From the NCBI GenBank assembly GCA_017475035.1, contig JAFVGK010000031.1:26375-90374 (forward strand): a stretch of DNA of 64,000 bases. Direction: 5' to 3'. The first letter of the stretch is position 1. Each line of letters starts with the position of its first letter. The notes beneath the pieces were generated by a model. It did not search any database. It was not told the DNA's origin and was given only the letters and a program-made list of their open reading frames with translations. The DNA is from Blautia sp. (GTDB lineage Bacteria; Bacillota; Clostridia; Lachnospirales; Lachnospiraceae). The translations under genes were made by a program, and so were the position numbers. Shown here piece after piece: positions 41,374 to 48,832 of this stretch.

Positions 41374-42000
41374 ATGAATCAGGACAAGTTAATTAAGGAG
41401 ATTGAACGTCTGCAGGATATTCTGGCGACATTGACGCCCGGAACGGAGCAGTACAAAAACGTGTCAGAGGACATCAGGGCGCTACTGAAAATGTACCTTG
41501 AGGAAAGCAAGGAAGGGCAGGATCAGGTCCGCAGTCAGCATGAATACGAGCTCAAATCAAGAGAGCTTGATATTCAGGAACGGAAAGTGACTTTGGAAGA
41601 AAAGAAACTGGATCAGCAGGATAAGGTCGAGGCAAGGCGTCTCGAGCTCGAGGAAAAGAAGATCGCGAATGAAAGCGAGCGGAATCTTCTTGAGGATCGG
41701 AAACTCGATCAGCAGGAAGAGGACGCAAAAGAGAGAACCGAGCTCGAACGCGAGAAGCTGCGAATCCAGGAGAAGGAAGTCGAGAACCGGATCGAAGTCG
41801 AGAAGGAAAAGATTCGTATTCAGGAAGCGGAACTGAAACAGCCGAGATTCAGCAAGGGACAGGCGATTGTAGAACTTGTGAAGATCCCACTGATCGTCGG
41901 AGGACAGATGCTGCTGATCGGGTTCACCGGCAGAATTCAGGAGACATCAATCCTGGACAAGAACCTGTTTGGGTTTGCAACAAGGTGGCCTAAGACTTAA
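41374..42000 (+). CDS. Long coiled-coil protein with hydrophobic end
   Basis: 208 aa. Residues 50-160 are a charged coiled coil with internal repeats (RELDIQERKVTLEEKKLDQQDK, RKLDQQEEDAKERTELEREKL, KIRIQEAEL). The last 45 residues hold a hydrophobic stretch (IVELVKIPLIVGGQMLLIGF) that may sit on a membrane. AAGGAGG precedes it after promoter element 5. Confidence 0.7.
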   Translation: MNQDKLIKEIERLQDILATLTPGTEQYKNVSEDIRALLKMYLEESKEGQDQVRSQHEYELKSRELDIQERKVTLEEKKLDQQDKVEARRLELEEKKIANESERNLLEDRKLDQQEEDAKERTELEREKLRIQEKEVENRIEVEKEKIRIQEAELKQPRFSKGQAIVELVKIPLIVGGQMLLIGFTGRIQETSILDKNLFGFATRWPKT

Positions 42001-42072
42001 GGTTCCGGGAGAGAGGAAGCGTTATATTTGGCGTTTCCTCTTTCTCTTTTTGGTTTTCTTTTCGGCGAGGAG

Positions 42073-42098
42073 ATCGCGGATATTTCATCTTCTTTAAT
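42073..42098 (+). promoter_or_regulatory. CTCGC-type promoter element 6 (variant)
   Basis: ATCGCG, 14 nt with TTTCAT, TTTAAT. The first base differs from the consensus, but spacing is exact. It contains GGATATT. Confidence 0.65.
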
Positions 42099-42117
42099 AG
42101 AGGAGGTGAGGAATGCG

Positions 42118-42225
42118 ATGGACAGACAAGAAGTCCGGGAGGCAATTGTGGATGCCGTAGAGTCTCTGATTCTACTGATTGTCTTCCTGCCGATTGTCAG
42201 TATCCTTGAGAAAATGGATTTCTGA
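42118..42225 (+). CDS. 35-residue membrane microprotein
   Basis: ATG 42118 with GAGGAGGTGAGG upstream. One membrane segment (AVESLILLIVFLPIVSIL) with charged ends. The same frame is open upstream to 42028, but that start would sit ahead of the promoter element, so the short form is preferred. Confidence 0.6.
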   Translation: MDRQEVREAIVDAVESLILLIVFLPIVSILEKMDF

Positions 42226-42242
42226 GCCGAATCGGAGGAAGG

Positions 42243-42278
42243 GATCGTTGAGCAATCAGCGGTCTCTTCTTATATTTT
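42243..42278 (+). terminator. Terminator of the CGTTGA/TCAGCG type
   Basis: GATCGTTGA and TCAGCGGTC pair around GCAA, with TCTTCTTATATTTTTA downstream. Confidence 0.75.
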
Positions 42279-42294
42279 TAAAGTCCAAGGAGGA

Positions 42295-42534
42295 ATGGAA
42301 GTGGACGAAATAGTAGTCAGTTCAAGATTGTTTCGGTCATTTATTGCGTCATATATTGAGAAGACGGTGAGAAATAAGCTGGGCTTTGATCCGTCGCTCA
42401 AGTTCAATGACCCCATCAAGGTGACCTATGACGAGACCAAGGGCGCGTATCTGCACCTGAATGTCGATGTGATGCTGCCGAAGGAGCAGTTCGAGAGCCT
42501 GGTGGAGAAGGGCGTGGACAGCGTTTTCAACTGA
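42295..42534 (+). CDS. Small hypothetical protein
   Basis: 79 aa. Mixed sequence, NVDVMLPKEQFESLVEKG near the end. AAGGAGG lies close to the ATG. A terminator follows directly. Confidence 0.65.
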   Translation: MEVDEIVVSSRLFRSFIASYIEKTVRNKLGFDPSLKFNDPIKVTYDETKGAYLHLNVDVMLPKEQFESLVEKGVDSVFN

Positions 42535-42544
42535 ACGGTGAAGG

Positions 42545-42578
42545 GAGGCTCGTGATTTTTACGAGCCTTCTTTTTTTT
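42545..42578 (+). terminator. Rho-independent terminator
   Basis: GGCTCGT and ACGAGCC pair perfectly around GATTTTT; TTCTTTTTTTT follows. Confidence 0.88.
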
Positions 42579-42604
42579 CTCGCAGGAATTACACGCCTTA
42601 TAAT
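42579..42604 (+). promoter_or_regulatory. CTCGC-type promoter element 7
   Basis: CTCGCA, 14 nt with TTACAC, perfect TATAAT. It starts right after the T-run of the terminator before. Confidence 0.8.
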
Positions 42605-42622
42605 GAAAGGGGAGTGTATAAA

Positions 42623-42904
42623 ATGTTTAATTTTGATAAATTCAGACCGACACTTACTGAGAGAGCTATGCTGGTATGCCTGGCTATTCAGAATGACGCA
42701 GAGATGGCGAGAACCATCCGATGGGCAGAGAAGAACAGAACGTTCACATATGGGAACATTCGAATCAATAACTATCGGACAGCAATCGACTCGGCGATTG
42801 ATGAAATGAGCGAAAGGCTTGGAATCAGACTCAGTACAATGGAGAAACTGGATATTGCGACAAATTTTATATGTGACTTTGGCAACAAGAATCAAGGCCG
42901 TTGA
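42623..42904 (+). CDS. Small hypothetical protein
   Basis: 93 aa from ATG 42623. Alpha-helical (LTERAMLVCLAIQNDAEMARTIRWAEK). Sole gene between promoter element 7 and a terminator whose stem overlaps the stop codon. Confidence 0.68.
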   Translation: MFNFDKFRPTLTERAMLVCLAIQNDAEMARTIRWAEKNRTFTYGNIRINNYRTAIDSAIDEMSERLGIRLSTMEKLDIATNFICDFGNKNQGR

Positions 42905-42930
42905 ATAATCAGCGGTCTTATATTTTTTGT
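42897..42930 (+). terminator. Terminator of the CGTTGA/TCAGCG type
   Basis: GGCCGTTGA and TCAGCGGTC pair around ATAA, followed by TTATATTTTTTG. Confidence 0.75.
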
Positions 42931-42940
42931 TTACACATAA

Positions 42941-42966
42941 TTCGCAAGTTTTACACACCTTATAAT
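42941..42966 (+). promoter_or_regulatory. CTCGC-type promoter element 8
   Basis: TTCGCA, 14 nt with TTTTACAC, perfect TATAAT. Confidence 0.78.
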
Positions 42967-42997
42967 GAAAGGAATAATTTTTATGGAGGTTTGTAAA

Positions 42998-43285
42998 ATG
43001 AACTATAACGAAGAAAAAATGAAGAATGCACGTAAGTGGATGTATTTATTCTTGGCGCAGGCAAGTATAAATACACTGGGGGCAGCCTTAATGTGGGCAT
43101 GCGTTATCTTGATGTTAATCGCAGCCACACAGAACCCGGTTGCACTGGTGTATGTTGTGTACTATGGAGTCCTCGCCATCATGAATACCGCTTGGGCAAA
43201 GTGGGGTTTTGAGCATTATGTCGAATACAAAAAAGACTATAAAGATTATAAGAGCTATGTGAAAGGAGAATGGGTCGTGATTTAA
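42998..43285 (+). CDS. Multi-pass small membrane protein
   Basis: 95 aa from ATG 42998 (GGAGG upstream). Two or three membrane segments (ASINTLGAALMWACVILMLI, PVALVYVVYYGVLAIMN) and a Lys/Tyr-rich cytoplasmic end. Sole gene of its promoter-terminator unit. Confidence 0.72.
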   Translation: MNYNEEKMKNARKWMYLFLAQASINTLGAALMWACVILMLIAATQNPVALVYVVYYGVLAIMNTAWAKWGFEHYVEYKKDYKDYKSYVKGEWVVI

Positions 43286-43303
43286 TCGCGGCCTTTTCTT
43301 TTT
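43272..43303 (+). terminator. Rho-independent terminator
   Basis: GGTCGTGAT pairs with ATCGCGGCC (two G-U), and TTTTCTTTTT follows. Confidence 0.75.
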
Positions 43304-43329
43304 CTCGCAAGTTTTACATGCCTTATAAT
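43304..43329 (+). promoter_or_regulatory. CTCGC-type promoter element 9
   Basis: CTCGCA, 14 nt with TTTTACAT, perfect TATAAT. The structured RNA below begins right after it. Confidence 0.82.
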
Positions 43330-43330
43330 G

Positions 43331-43473
43331 GAGATGAGGGCAGTGGAATTCCTGGGTTATACCGGGGCGGTTGAGATACCGTAACCACACAAATCGTATT
43401 AATTGTAGGACACCGGAGCAATCCGGAGACTTAACCGTTAGAAGCGGGGAAACCTCATCTCTTATTTTTTTTT
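43331..43473 (+). ncRNA. Candidate structured small RNA A (about 131 nt plus terminator)
   Basis: The ends GAGATGAGG (43331-43339) and CCTCATCTC (43453-43461) pair perfectly, and a long T-run follows at once. Inside are CCGGA-GCAA-TCCGG and CGGT...ACCG hairpins. There is no open frame with a ribosome binding site. A transcript from the -10 box just upstream would begin at the closing stem. I know no class that matches. Confidence 0.7.
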
Positions 43474-43504
43474 CACTACGAACTTACAAGGTAAGCGAGT
43501 AATG

Positions 43505-43530
43505 CCTCGCAGCTTTTACATACCTTATAA
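43505..43530 (+). promoter_or_regulatory. CTCGC-type promoter element 10
   Basis: CTCGCA, 14 nt with TTTTACAT, perfect TATAAT. Confidence 0.82.
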
Positions 43531-43572
43531 TGGAAAGAACCCTAAACTATATTTGAAAAGGAGAGCAAGGCA

Positions 43573-43809
43573 ATGATTAAGGAATGTGTAAAATGCTGGG
43601 CGAGCTGGGGGCTTTACGGATATATTATCGGACCGGGGATCGATCAACTGATCCCGGAGGATTCGGATGGATTCCTGAAAGCCGCCAAGGAAGTAAACGA
43701 AGCAGCGACACATCTGTGCAAAGGAATGTTTCTGTTCCCGATTGCGGTAGTGGAAGGCGGAGTTTCCTATGTTGTGAACAAAACAAAGAAGGAAGAGGTT
43801 AAGAGCTGA
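43573..43809 (+). CDS. Small protein with hydrophobic segment
   Basis: 78 aa, AAAGGAG upstream. ECVKCWASWGLYGYIIGPGIDQL begins it and MFLFPIAVVEGGVSYVV forms a possible membrane segment. Sole gene of its unit. Confidence 0.68.
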   Translation: MIKECVKCWASWGLYGYIIGPGIDQLIPEDSDGFLKAAKEVNEAATHLCKGMFLFPIAVVEGGVSYVVNKTKKEEVKS

Positions 43810-43830
43810 AACGGCTCTTAACTTTTTTTC
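43801..43830 (+). terminator. Rho-independent terminator
   Basis: AAGAGC(TG) and GGCTCTT pair around a short loop; AACTTTTTTT follows. The stem covers the stop codon. Confidence 0.75.
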
Positions 43831-43855
43831 TCGCAAATTTTACATATGTTTTAAT
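43830..43855 (+). promoter_or_regulatory. CTCGC-type promoter element 11
   Basis: CTCGCA, 14 nt with TTTTACAT, TTTAAT. Confidence 0.78.
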
Positions 43856-43896
43856 GGAGAGATCCAAATATTATTTTTCAAAAGGAGAGCAAGGCA

Positions 43897-44052
43897 ATGA
43901 ATGAAATGAACATGGCGATGTATACCCCAACGAAAGGTCAGGCGATGGTCAACGACCTGAAGGGATGGGTCAGCATCATTTCACTGGGACTCACCCTGCT
44001 GGGAATGGTACTGGATATTCTCGCGGCAAAGAAAGCGAGACGGAGCGGCTGA
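43897..44052 (+). CDS. 51-residue membrane protein
   Basis: ATG 43897 with AAAGGAGAGC upstream; TGA 44050-44052. One membrane segment (VSIISLGLTLLGMVLDILAA) and a basic end (KKARRSG). Sole gene between promoter element 11 and a terminator. Confidence 0.68.
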   Translation: MNEMNMAMYTPTKGQAMVNDLKGWVSIISLGLTLLGMVLDILAAKKARRSG

Positions 44053-44074
44053 TACAGTCGCTCTATCTTTTCAC
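44042..44074 (+). terminator. Rho-independent terminator
   Basis: GAGCGGCTG pairs with CAGTCGCTC (with G-U) around ATA, followed by TATCTTTT. Confidence 0.7.
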
Positions 44075-44089
44075 AAAGGAGACAGCAAG

Positions 44090-44440
44090 ATGAAATACCA
44101 CTACGAGCCACCGGATATTGTGGTGCCGGTGTATGGCAAAGTCGTGAGGCTGGACTGGCATCCGATCTATAAATATGGGACCTTATATTTGCAGGACGGC
44201 AAGGGACTGATCGTGACACAGCAAAACTTCATGTCCGCTTCTCCGAATGATAAGTTCTGCTACTGGGGCTCGGTCGATCCGGCACTGGCGAATGATATTT
44301 ACCTGAATCCGCGCTTTCCGGAATTCTTCCGGGAGCATGCGACAGAAGGGCCGGATTACCCGATCTTCCAGGTGAGGAAACTCATGTGGACCCTGCGGAT
44401 GAAGCCGCTGAAGAAAGAAGACTGGGAAGAGTACTTCTAA
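44090..44440 (+). CDS. Conserved phage hypothetical protein
   Basis: 116 aa, AAAGGAG upstream. It is soluble and rich in aromatics and Pro (YHYEPPDIVVPVYGKVVRLDWHPIYKYG). No motif that shows function. It ends just before promoter element 12. Confidence 0.65.
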   Translation: MKYHYEPPDIVVPVYGKVVRLDWHPIYKYGTLYLQDGKGLIVTQQNFMSASPNDKFCYWGSVDPALANDIYLNPRFPEFFREHATEGPDYPIFQVRKLMWTLRMKPLKKEDWEEYF

Positions 44441-44443
44441 GGC

Positions 44444-44469
44444 CTCGCAAAAATTTCATACCCTTTAAT
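44444..44469 (+). promoter_or_regulatory. CTCGC-type promoter element 12
   Basis: CTCGCA, 14 nt with TTTCAT, TTTAAT. A hairpin leader follows. Confidence 0.78.
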
Positions 44470-44520
44470 GGAGAGACAGAGGATGTCCGGGCAGCAATGC
44501 TCGGCTCCTCTTTTTCTTTT
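44470..44520 (+). ncRNA. Short hairpin RNA or attenuator D
   Basis: Directly after promoter element 12, GAGGA pairs with TCCTC (with bulges), and inside CCGGGCA-GCAA-TGCTCGG forms a 7-bp stem with a GCAA loop. TTTTTCTTTT follows. It is either a short terminated RNA or an attenuator for the gene at 44562. RNA A also has a GCAA-loop hairpin. Confidence 0.55.
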
Positions 44521-44561
44521 CAATGTCTATTCAAAATTTTATGAAAAGGAGAGCATTTCAA

Positions 44562-45833
44562 ATGAACGCAGAAGCAGTGACCACATTCAATCAGGGAGTA
44601 TCGGGATTCAGAAAGCAGAGCCCGAAGATGTCGAGGCACAGGGCTCACGGAACGGCTGTCGCGAAACTCGGCAATAAGCGGCTGACCAACAAGGAGATCG
44701 CGGAGAGATGCGGGCCATGCATTAACTATGATCCGAAAGGATTCCCGCGGTATAAGCAGTTCCTGCAGTATTCGCCGGACCTTCAGACGGACTATCTGAA
44801 CCGGCTGCAGGACAAGTATGATATCGGCCTTGGTCAGATCAACAAGTATCTGTTCGAGAACGAGAAGCCGAATGAGCTGAAGGATCACTGCAAGGAGCTC
44901 AAGATCCTGCAGGATCTGAACCCCGGCAAGAAGCGCAGAAAGACCAGCCTGGAGCAGTTCAAGACGGATATTCAGGTGTATCGGGATAAGGAGCGCTTCG
45001 CGGAGGTCGTCGACTTCCAGCAGATGATCACGCCGATGGAGCATCCGGAGATTCCGAAGTTCATGACATATGAGGAATTCAAGAAGCTCTCGAACGACGA
45101 CAAGGTGATATTCCTCAATCGTCTGATTGACGAGTATCATGTCGGAGCCAGCCGCATTGGTATCGAACTGTTCGGACTCGGAATACATACTCTGCACAAC
45201 AGCCTGACCAAATCAGGGATTAGCAAAAGTGTCCGTGACGGCAGAATGTACAACAATTCGCCTGAGAAGATTCAGAAGTTCCATGATGACGTGGAGCGTT
45301 GGAAGGCATCCGGTGTGAGCAATGATATTCCGAGCAAGCCGGTGATGGAAGACGCAAAGCTGAATCAGGTATTTCTGGATCCGGTTACCGGGAAGTTCTT
45401 CCAGTCGAGTGAGGAAGCGCTAAGCGAGCGTATTAAGCAGTTCAACAATATGCTCTCGCCGGAGGTTTCGTTCGTCAGCGCGAATGATTTTCTCGACTGC
45501 ATCGGTGTAGAGGAAATCACAGACGAACGGAAAGAAGTTGAGACCCCGATGATCTGCTACAGCGAGGAGGAACTGGAACAGGCCTTCCAGGATCTGGACA
45601 TGCTCTCTGAACAGGAGAAATATGAAGCAGAGACCGATCATTCTGAAAAGGAGGAAACAATCATGAACTGTGAAACCAAAGCCGAAGTCGTGAAGCCGGA
45701 TATTCTGAACTCCATCTTCTCCACCAGCTACGAAGGGACCGGTGTGGACGCGATCCTGGAGCAGCTGAAGATCATGCTGCCGATGTTCGCTGGCAAGAAG
45801 GTCAAGGCCAGGATCGAGATCGAGACCATATGA
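44562..45833 (+). CDS. Hypothetical protein with two HTH-like repeats
   Basis: 423 aa from ATG 44562 (AAAGGAGAGC upstream). A motif occurs twice: DYLNRLQDKYDIGLGQINKYLF near residue 82 and IFLNRLIDEYHVGASRIGIELFG near residue 195. Each looks like a helix-turn-helix, so DNA binding is plausible. The N terminus is basic; the last 150 residues are acidic. An internal in-frame start (45663) could make the last 56 residues alone. No family recognised. Confidence 0.7.
   Translation: MNAEAVTTFNQGVSGFRKQSPKMSRHRAHGTAVAKLGNKRLTNKEIAERCGPCINYDPKGFPRYKQFLQYSPDLQTDYLNRLQDKYDIGLGQINKYLFENEKPNELKDHCKELKILQDLNPGKKRRKTSLEQFKTDIQVYRDKERFAEVVDFQQMITPMEHPEIPKFMTYEEFKKLSNDDKVIFLNRLIDEYHVGASRIGIELFGLGIHTLHNSLTKSGISKSVRDGRMYNNSPEKIQKFHDDVERWKASGVSNDIPSKPVMEDAKLNQVFLDPVTGKFFQSSEEALSERIKQFNNMLSPEVSFVSANDFLDCIGVEEITDERKEVETPMICYSEEELEQAFQDLDMLSEQEKYEAETDHSEKEETIMNCETKAEVVKPDILNSIFSTSYEGTGVDAILEQLKIMLPMFAGKKVKARIEIETI
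45663..45833 (+). CDS. Candidate nested product: 56-residue C-terminal protein
   Basis: In-frame ATG 45663 lies 8 nt after AAGGAGG (45648-45654). The product (MNCETKAEVVKPDILNSIF...AGKKVKARIEIETI) could fold alone. It may be a formerly separate gene fused to the one before. The site is seen; its use is inferred. Confidence 0.45.
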   Translation: MNCETKAEVVKPDILNSIFSTSYEGTGVDAILEQLKIMLPMFAGKKVKARIEIETI

Positions 45834-46153
45834 GCATGACGGAGCTGGAAGAGCTTGTTCAGAACTACCTGGATAAGCTCGAATGGCAGCATCCGCCGCA
45901 GAGGTCCGACCGGTTCATCGCCAACAGCATGGGTAAGTGGGCGTGTAAAGAGCTTCTCCGAGATATTCATATGAGTATCTCGGGGGAGCTTCCTTTTCAT
46001 CTCACGCCGGTGGAGCTGCTGGAGAACTTCATCGACCGCATGAACCGCTATGCCTGCGAGATCGGCAACAAGAACGCACGGTACCGGTTTTCAACGGCGG
46101 CGGATACCGGCGAGTACTTTATGGAAGAATACTGGCAGAGAGCAGCCAAATAA
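45830..46153 (+). CDS. Hypothetical protein
   Basis: 107 aa, overlaps the previous stop by 4 bases. Alpha-helical, with SMGKWACKELLRDIHMSIS. No family recognised. Confidence 0.65.
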   Translation: MSMTELEELVQNYLDKLEWQHPPQRSDRFIANSMGKWACKELLRDIHMSISGELPFHLTPVELLENFIDRMNRYACEIGNKNARYRFSTAADTGEYFMEEYWQRAAK

Positions 46154-46172
46154 AAGAAAGGAAATTGGTTTT

Positions 46173-46553
46173 ATGTCCAAGAAAGCACCATATGTGTTCC
46201 AAGCACACCGCAGCTACAACGATAAGGGCGCGGTGAAGAAAGCTGAATACGACGCAATGTATATTCAGACAATCCAGAAGTACCTGCTAGAACAACAGAC
46301 TGCGTACGGTTTCGTGACCTGGCTGGAGGTTTGCAGACTAATGGAGACAGAGTATCCGCACATGGATGACGAAGATATTCTGAAGCACCTGACCTGGGGC
46401 TGGGGTCCGGAGGACGAGATCGACTTCCATCTGGTGCAGAAGAGGCTGAGCATCGAGTGGAGCCTGCAGCCTTATATTCTGTATGATCCCGACAAGGACC
46501 GGAAAGAACGTATCTATCAGGAGTACATGGACCTCGTGGAGAAAGGAGTATAA
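46173..46553 (+). CDS. Hypothetical protein
   Basis: 126 aa from ATG 46173 (AAAGGAAA upstream). Starts MSKKAPYVFQAHRSYNDKG, rich in aromatics, TWGWGPEDEIDFHLVQKRLSIEW near the middle. Unknown function. Confidence 0.65.
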   Translation: MSKKAPYVFQAHRSYNDKGAVKKAEYDAMYIQTIQKYLLEQQTAYGFVTWLEVCRLMETEYPHMDDEDILKHLTWGWGPEDEIDFHLVQKRLSIEWSLQPYILYDPDKDRKERIYQEYMDLVEKGV

Positions 46554-46555
46554 AC

Positions 46556-46921
46556 ATGTTCAGCAAGATATTTAAAAAGACATTTAAGAAGACCGAACAG
46601 AAGCCGCGTCCTAACTGCTTCGTCCTGGAGGGCGGAGACGCGCTGCACGAGGAGATCGCCTTTGTGACCGGGCCTTCCGAGAAGACGATCCCGTTTCTGA
46701 AGAAGCACGGAATCCAGTACATGGACGATGTCGAGAGCCTCAGCAACAAGAAATCGCCAAGAGTGCATGTCGTGCTCTGCAAGATCAGCAAGGAAGATAC
46801 GGAGAACTGGCGAGCGGCCCTTGACGAGATCTGGGAGAATCCGCCGACCGAGGATTATCGGGATATTTGCGGGCAGCTCGATCAGATATTCACTGAAGAG
46901 GCTAGGAAGAAGCATGAATGA
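46556..46921 (+). CDS. Hypothetical protein
   Basis: 121 aa. Basic start (KIFKKTFKKTEQKPRPN), then a soluble domain (GPSEKTIPFLKKHGIQYMDD). Codon usage is GC-rich. It overlaps the next gene by 8 bases. Confidence 0.65.
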   Translation: MFSKIFKKTFKKTEQKPRPNCFVLEGGDALHEEIAFVTGPSEKTIPFLKKHGIQYMDDVESLSNKKSPRVHVVLCKISKEDTENWRAALDEIWENPPTEDYRDICGQLDQIFTEEARKKHE

Positions 46922-47201
46922 GCCGAAGGTCGCTTATATCTGTGACGGGAAAGTGCCGGAGTGCAGCGGCAAGGTAGGCTGCTACAAGTACACCGGCGCC
47001 GCCTTCGATGAAAACGCCATCTGCAGTCACACAACCGATCCTGAGCATGCGTTCTATGGGGCTTCCGACCATCCAGAGTTGGAGGTCCCGGAGCGCTTCA
47101 AGAAGATCGACGGCGGCGTCAACTTTCAGTATTTCGAGGAGACAAGGTTCTTCGAGGAACAATATTATAATCAAACAAAAGGAGAGAGCAAAGATGTGTA
47201 A
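46914..47201 (+). CDS. Cys-containing hypothetical protein
   Basis: 95 aa. CDGKVPECSGKVGCYKY and a later CSHTTDPEHAF make a Cys/His set that may bind zinc; the pattern occurs in other phage small proteins. Overlaps both neighbours. Confidence 0.65.
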   Translation: MNEPKVAYICDGKVPECSGKVGCYKYTGAAFDENAICSHTTDPEHAFYGASDHPELEVPERFKKIDGGVNFQYFEETRFFEEQYYNQTKGESKDV

Positions 47202-47514
47202 TTTCTGTATGTCGTTCAAGGGCCAGGGAGCCAAGTATGTTAACGATCACGGCGAAGAGGTCACCGTGAAGAACTTCCGGAGACTCGCCAAGGATAAGGC
47301 GGAGGACAACTCCAGAGGTTTTGTGATGGCGATGCTGCGTGATAGCGGCCACAACAGGATCGAGCGCGGTAAGCTGGTTGCGCTGCCTGAGGGCGAGACG
47401 GGCGATCCCTTTGTCTTCATCAAGGCCTGGGAGTGGGATAACAACCTGAAGGAGAAGGGGCAGCATCTGGCATTCCGGATCAACTACTGCCCGGTCTGCG
47501 GCGAGCGCTTCTGA
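47194..47514 (+). CDS. Zinc-ribbon-like protein
   Basis: 106 aa from ATG 47194. MCNFCMSFKG at the start and YCPVCGERF at the end give two Cys pairs that would come together in a zinc ribbon. Middle is soluble. Overlaps the previous gene by 8 bases. Confidence 0.7.
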   Translation: MCNFCMSFKGQGAKYVNDHGEEVTVKNFRRLAKDKAEDNSRGFVMAMLRDSGHNRIERGKLVALPEGETGDPFVFIKAWEWDNNLKEKGQHLAFRINYCPVCGERF

Positions 47515-47523
47515 GGTGCGGCG

Positions 47524-47703
47524 ATGGTGGACGTGAGCAAGCTGCCATGCCGCTTCAAGATGTACAGTCCAGTTCAGAAGGAGTTCGTACTCACCAAGCC
47601 CAGTGTTGGATGCAGCGAGGACTGTGAGCGCTGCGGTTGGAATCCAAAAATTCAGGAAGCCCGACTGAATCGACTGTACCGGGAAAAAGGCTGGCGGCGG
47701 TGA
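47524..47703 (+). CDS. 59-residue Cys-pair protein
   Basis: ATG 47524 to TGA 47703. CSEDCERCGWNPKIQEARLNRLY is a compact Cys set followed by a basic helix, a form seen in many phage zinc microproteins. Only a weak GAGGTG lies upstream, so coupling to the previous stop is likely. Confidence 0.65.
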   Translation: MVDVSKLPCRFKMYSPVQKEFVLTKPSVGCSEDCERCGWNPKIQEARLNRLYREKGWRR

Positions 47704-47735
47704 TATTTGAATCAACAGAAAGGAGAATGTGAGCA

Positions 47736-48392
47736 ATGACGGAGCCTATGATGATATTTGCGATGCTGGTGCTGACAGTTGTGACAGTGTTTCTCAACCG
47801 GCAGATCAGTGGACTGAGGACCCTGGTGGATCAGCAGAACGTAATCATGCAGAGCATCCTGCTAAAGCAGAAGAAAATTGAGACCTCTTGCCAGGAGATT
47901 GCGATGGTGGATGCTGCCATTCGAAGTCAATACCAGAACATCTGCGAGGCATATGACAAGATCAGCGCAGAACACAAGAAGCTGCTGGGGGCATGGAAAG
48001 ATATTTATGAGGAATACTCAGACAGCAAGACCTGCTACGAGAGCCTGGTGACCAATCTGGACGGAGTCGGCGGGACCGTGGAAGATATTTCGGAGAAGCT
48101 CCTGGGACTGGGGCATCAGTTCACGGAGCTCAATGAGACACTGAAACAGGCGGATATTTCATTTGGCTTTGATGGTGACACGAGCCACGGCGGCGATCAG
48201 AAAGCTGCTGAGGACATTCATTATATTGTAACCGGAGTGGATACGAGCCCACCGCGTTTCTGTCCGGATTTTAAGAGAACTCAAGATGCAGATATTATCA
48301 CGGCACCAGGGGATCCGGACCCGTCAGCGGATCGCTTTGTTGATCTGGGTTACATGCCGATAAAAGCATATTTGGAGGACGACGATGGATGA
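47736..48392 (+). CDS. Membrane-anchored coiled-coil protein
   Basis: 218 aa. One N-terminal membrane segment (PMMIFAMLVLTVVTVFLN), a coiled coil and a polar C-terminal part. It resembles the bitopic coiled-coil proteins at 26233 and 55902. Overlaps the next gene by 8 bases. Confidence 0.68.
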   Translation: MTEPMMIFAMLVLTVVTVFLNRQISGLRTLVDQQNVIMQSILLKQKKIETSCQEIAMVDAAIRSQYQNICEAYDKISAEHKKLLGAWKDIYEEYSDSKTCYESLVTNLDGVGGTVEDISEKLLGLGHQFTELNETLKQADISFGFDGDTSHGGDQKAAEDIHYIVTGVDTSPPRFCPDFKRTQDADIITAPGDPDPSADRFVDLGYMPIKAYLEDDDG

Positions 48393-48687
48393 TAGAACTG
48401 TTATTATGGATGCTCAGGGCGTTGAGATCATTGAAAGAACGCCCGAGAATCCGATGGAGCAGCTGAATGACGAGCAGCATGAGCAGGTAAAGCTCGTGGC
48501 GGACCGGATTATCCGGGCAAAGAAGGCCAGGCGAATGGGATCGGCAGTCTTCTGTGTCTCCTGCGGGGCAAGGCAGAGGACACTCTACAAATGGCACAAC
48601 AGTTATATTTGCCGGGACTGCCGGAAGATCCTGCTGGATGTCGGAGAGGAACAGTTCCTGAAAGCCCTGAGGGGTGAGGATGAATGA
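48385..48687 (+). CDS. Zinc-finger hypothetical protein
   Basis: 100 aa. FCVSCGARQRTLYKWHNSYICRDCRK is a CxxC...CxxC zinc ribbon with basic and aromatic residues between. The N-terminal half is acidic. A nucleic-acid role is possible. Confidence 0.7.
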   Translation: MDDRTVIMDAQGVEIIERTPENPMEQLNDEQHEQVKLVADRIIRAKKARRMGSAVFCVSCGARQRTLYKWHNSYICRDCRKILLDVGEEQFLKALRGEDE

Positions 48688-48830
48688 AGAAGCTGATCCG
48701 GCGCTGGAGGCTCTGGAAGGACTGGAGACAGTATACCCACTACGGGCTGCTGTCTCAGGTCCTTATCTTTTTGAAACTTAAGAAATGCACCTGGTTTGAA
48801 GAATACTGGATCAACGGAGGGAAGGAATAA
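48684..48830 (+). CDS. 48-residue basic, Trp-rich protein
   Basis: ATG 48684 overlapping the previous stop (ATGA), TAA 48828-48830. The start LIRRWRLWKDWRQYTHYG is basic and aromatic, with a hydrophobic middle (LLSQVLIFLKL). Unknown. Confidence 0.6.
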   Translation: MKKLIRRWRLWKDWRQYTHYGLLSQVLIFLKLKKCTWFEEYWINGGKE

Positions 48831-48832
48831 AA

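Noticed and set aside
42028-42117. Longer start for the 35-residue membrane gene
   Set aside because: It would place the coding start before promoter element 6; ATG 42118 has a strong ribosome binding site.
43331-43473. Retron RNA
   Set aside because: No reverse transcriptase lies nearby.
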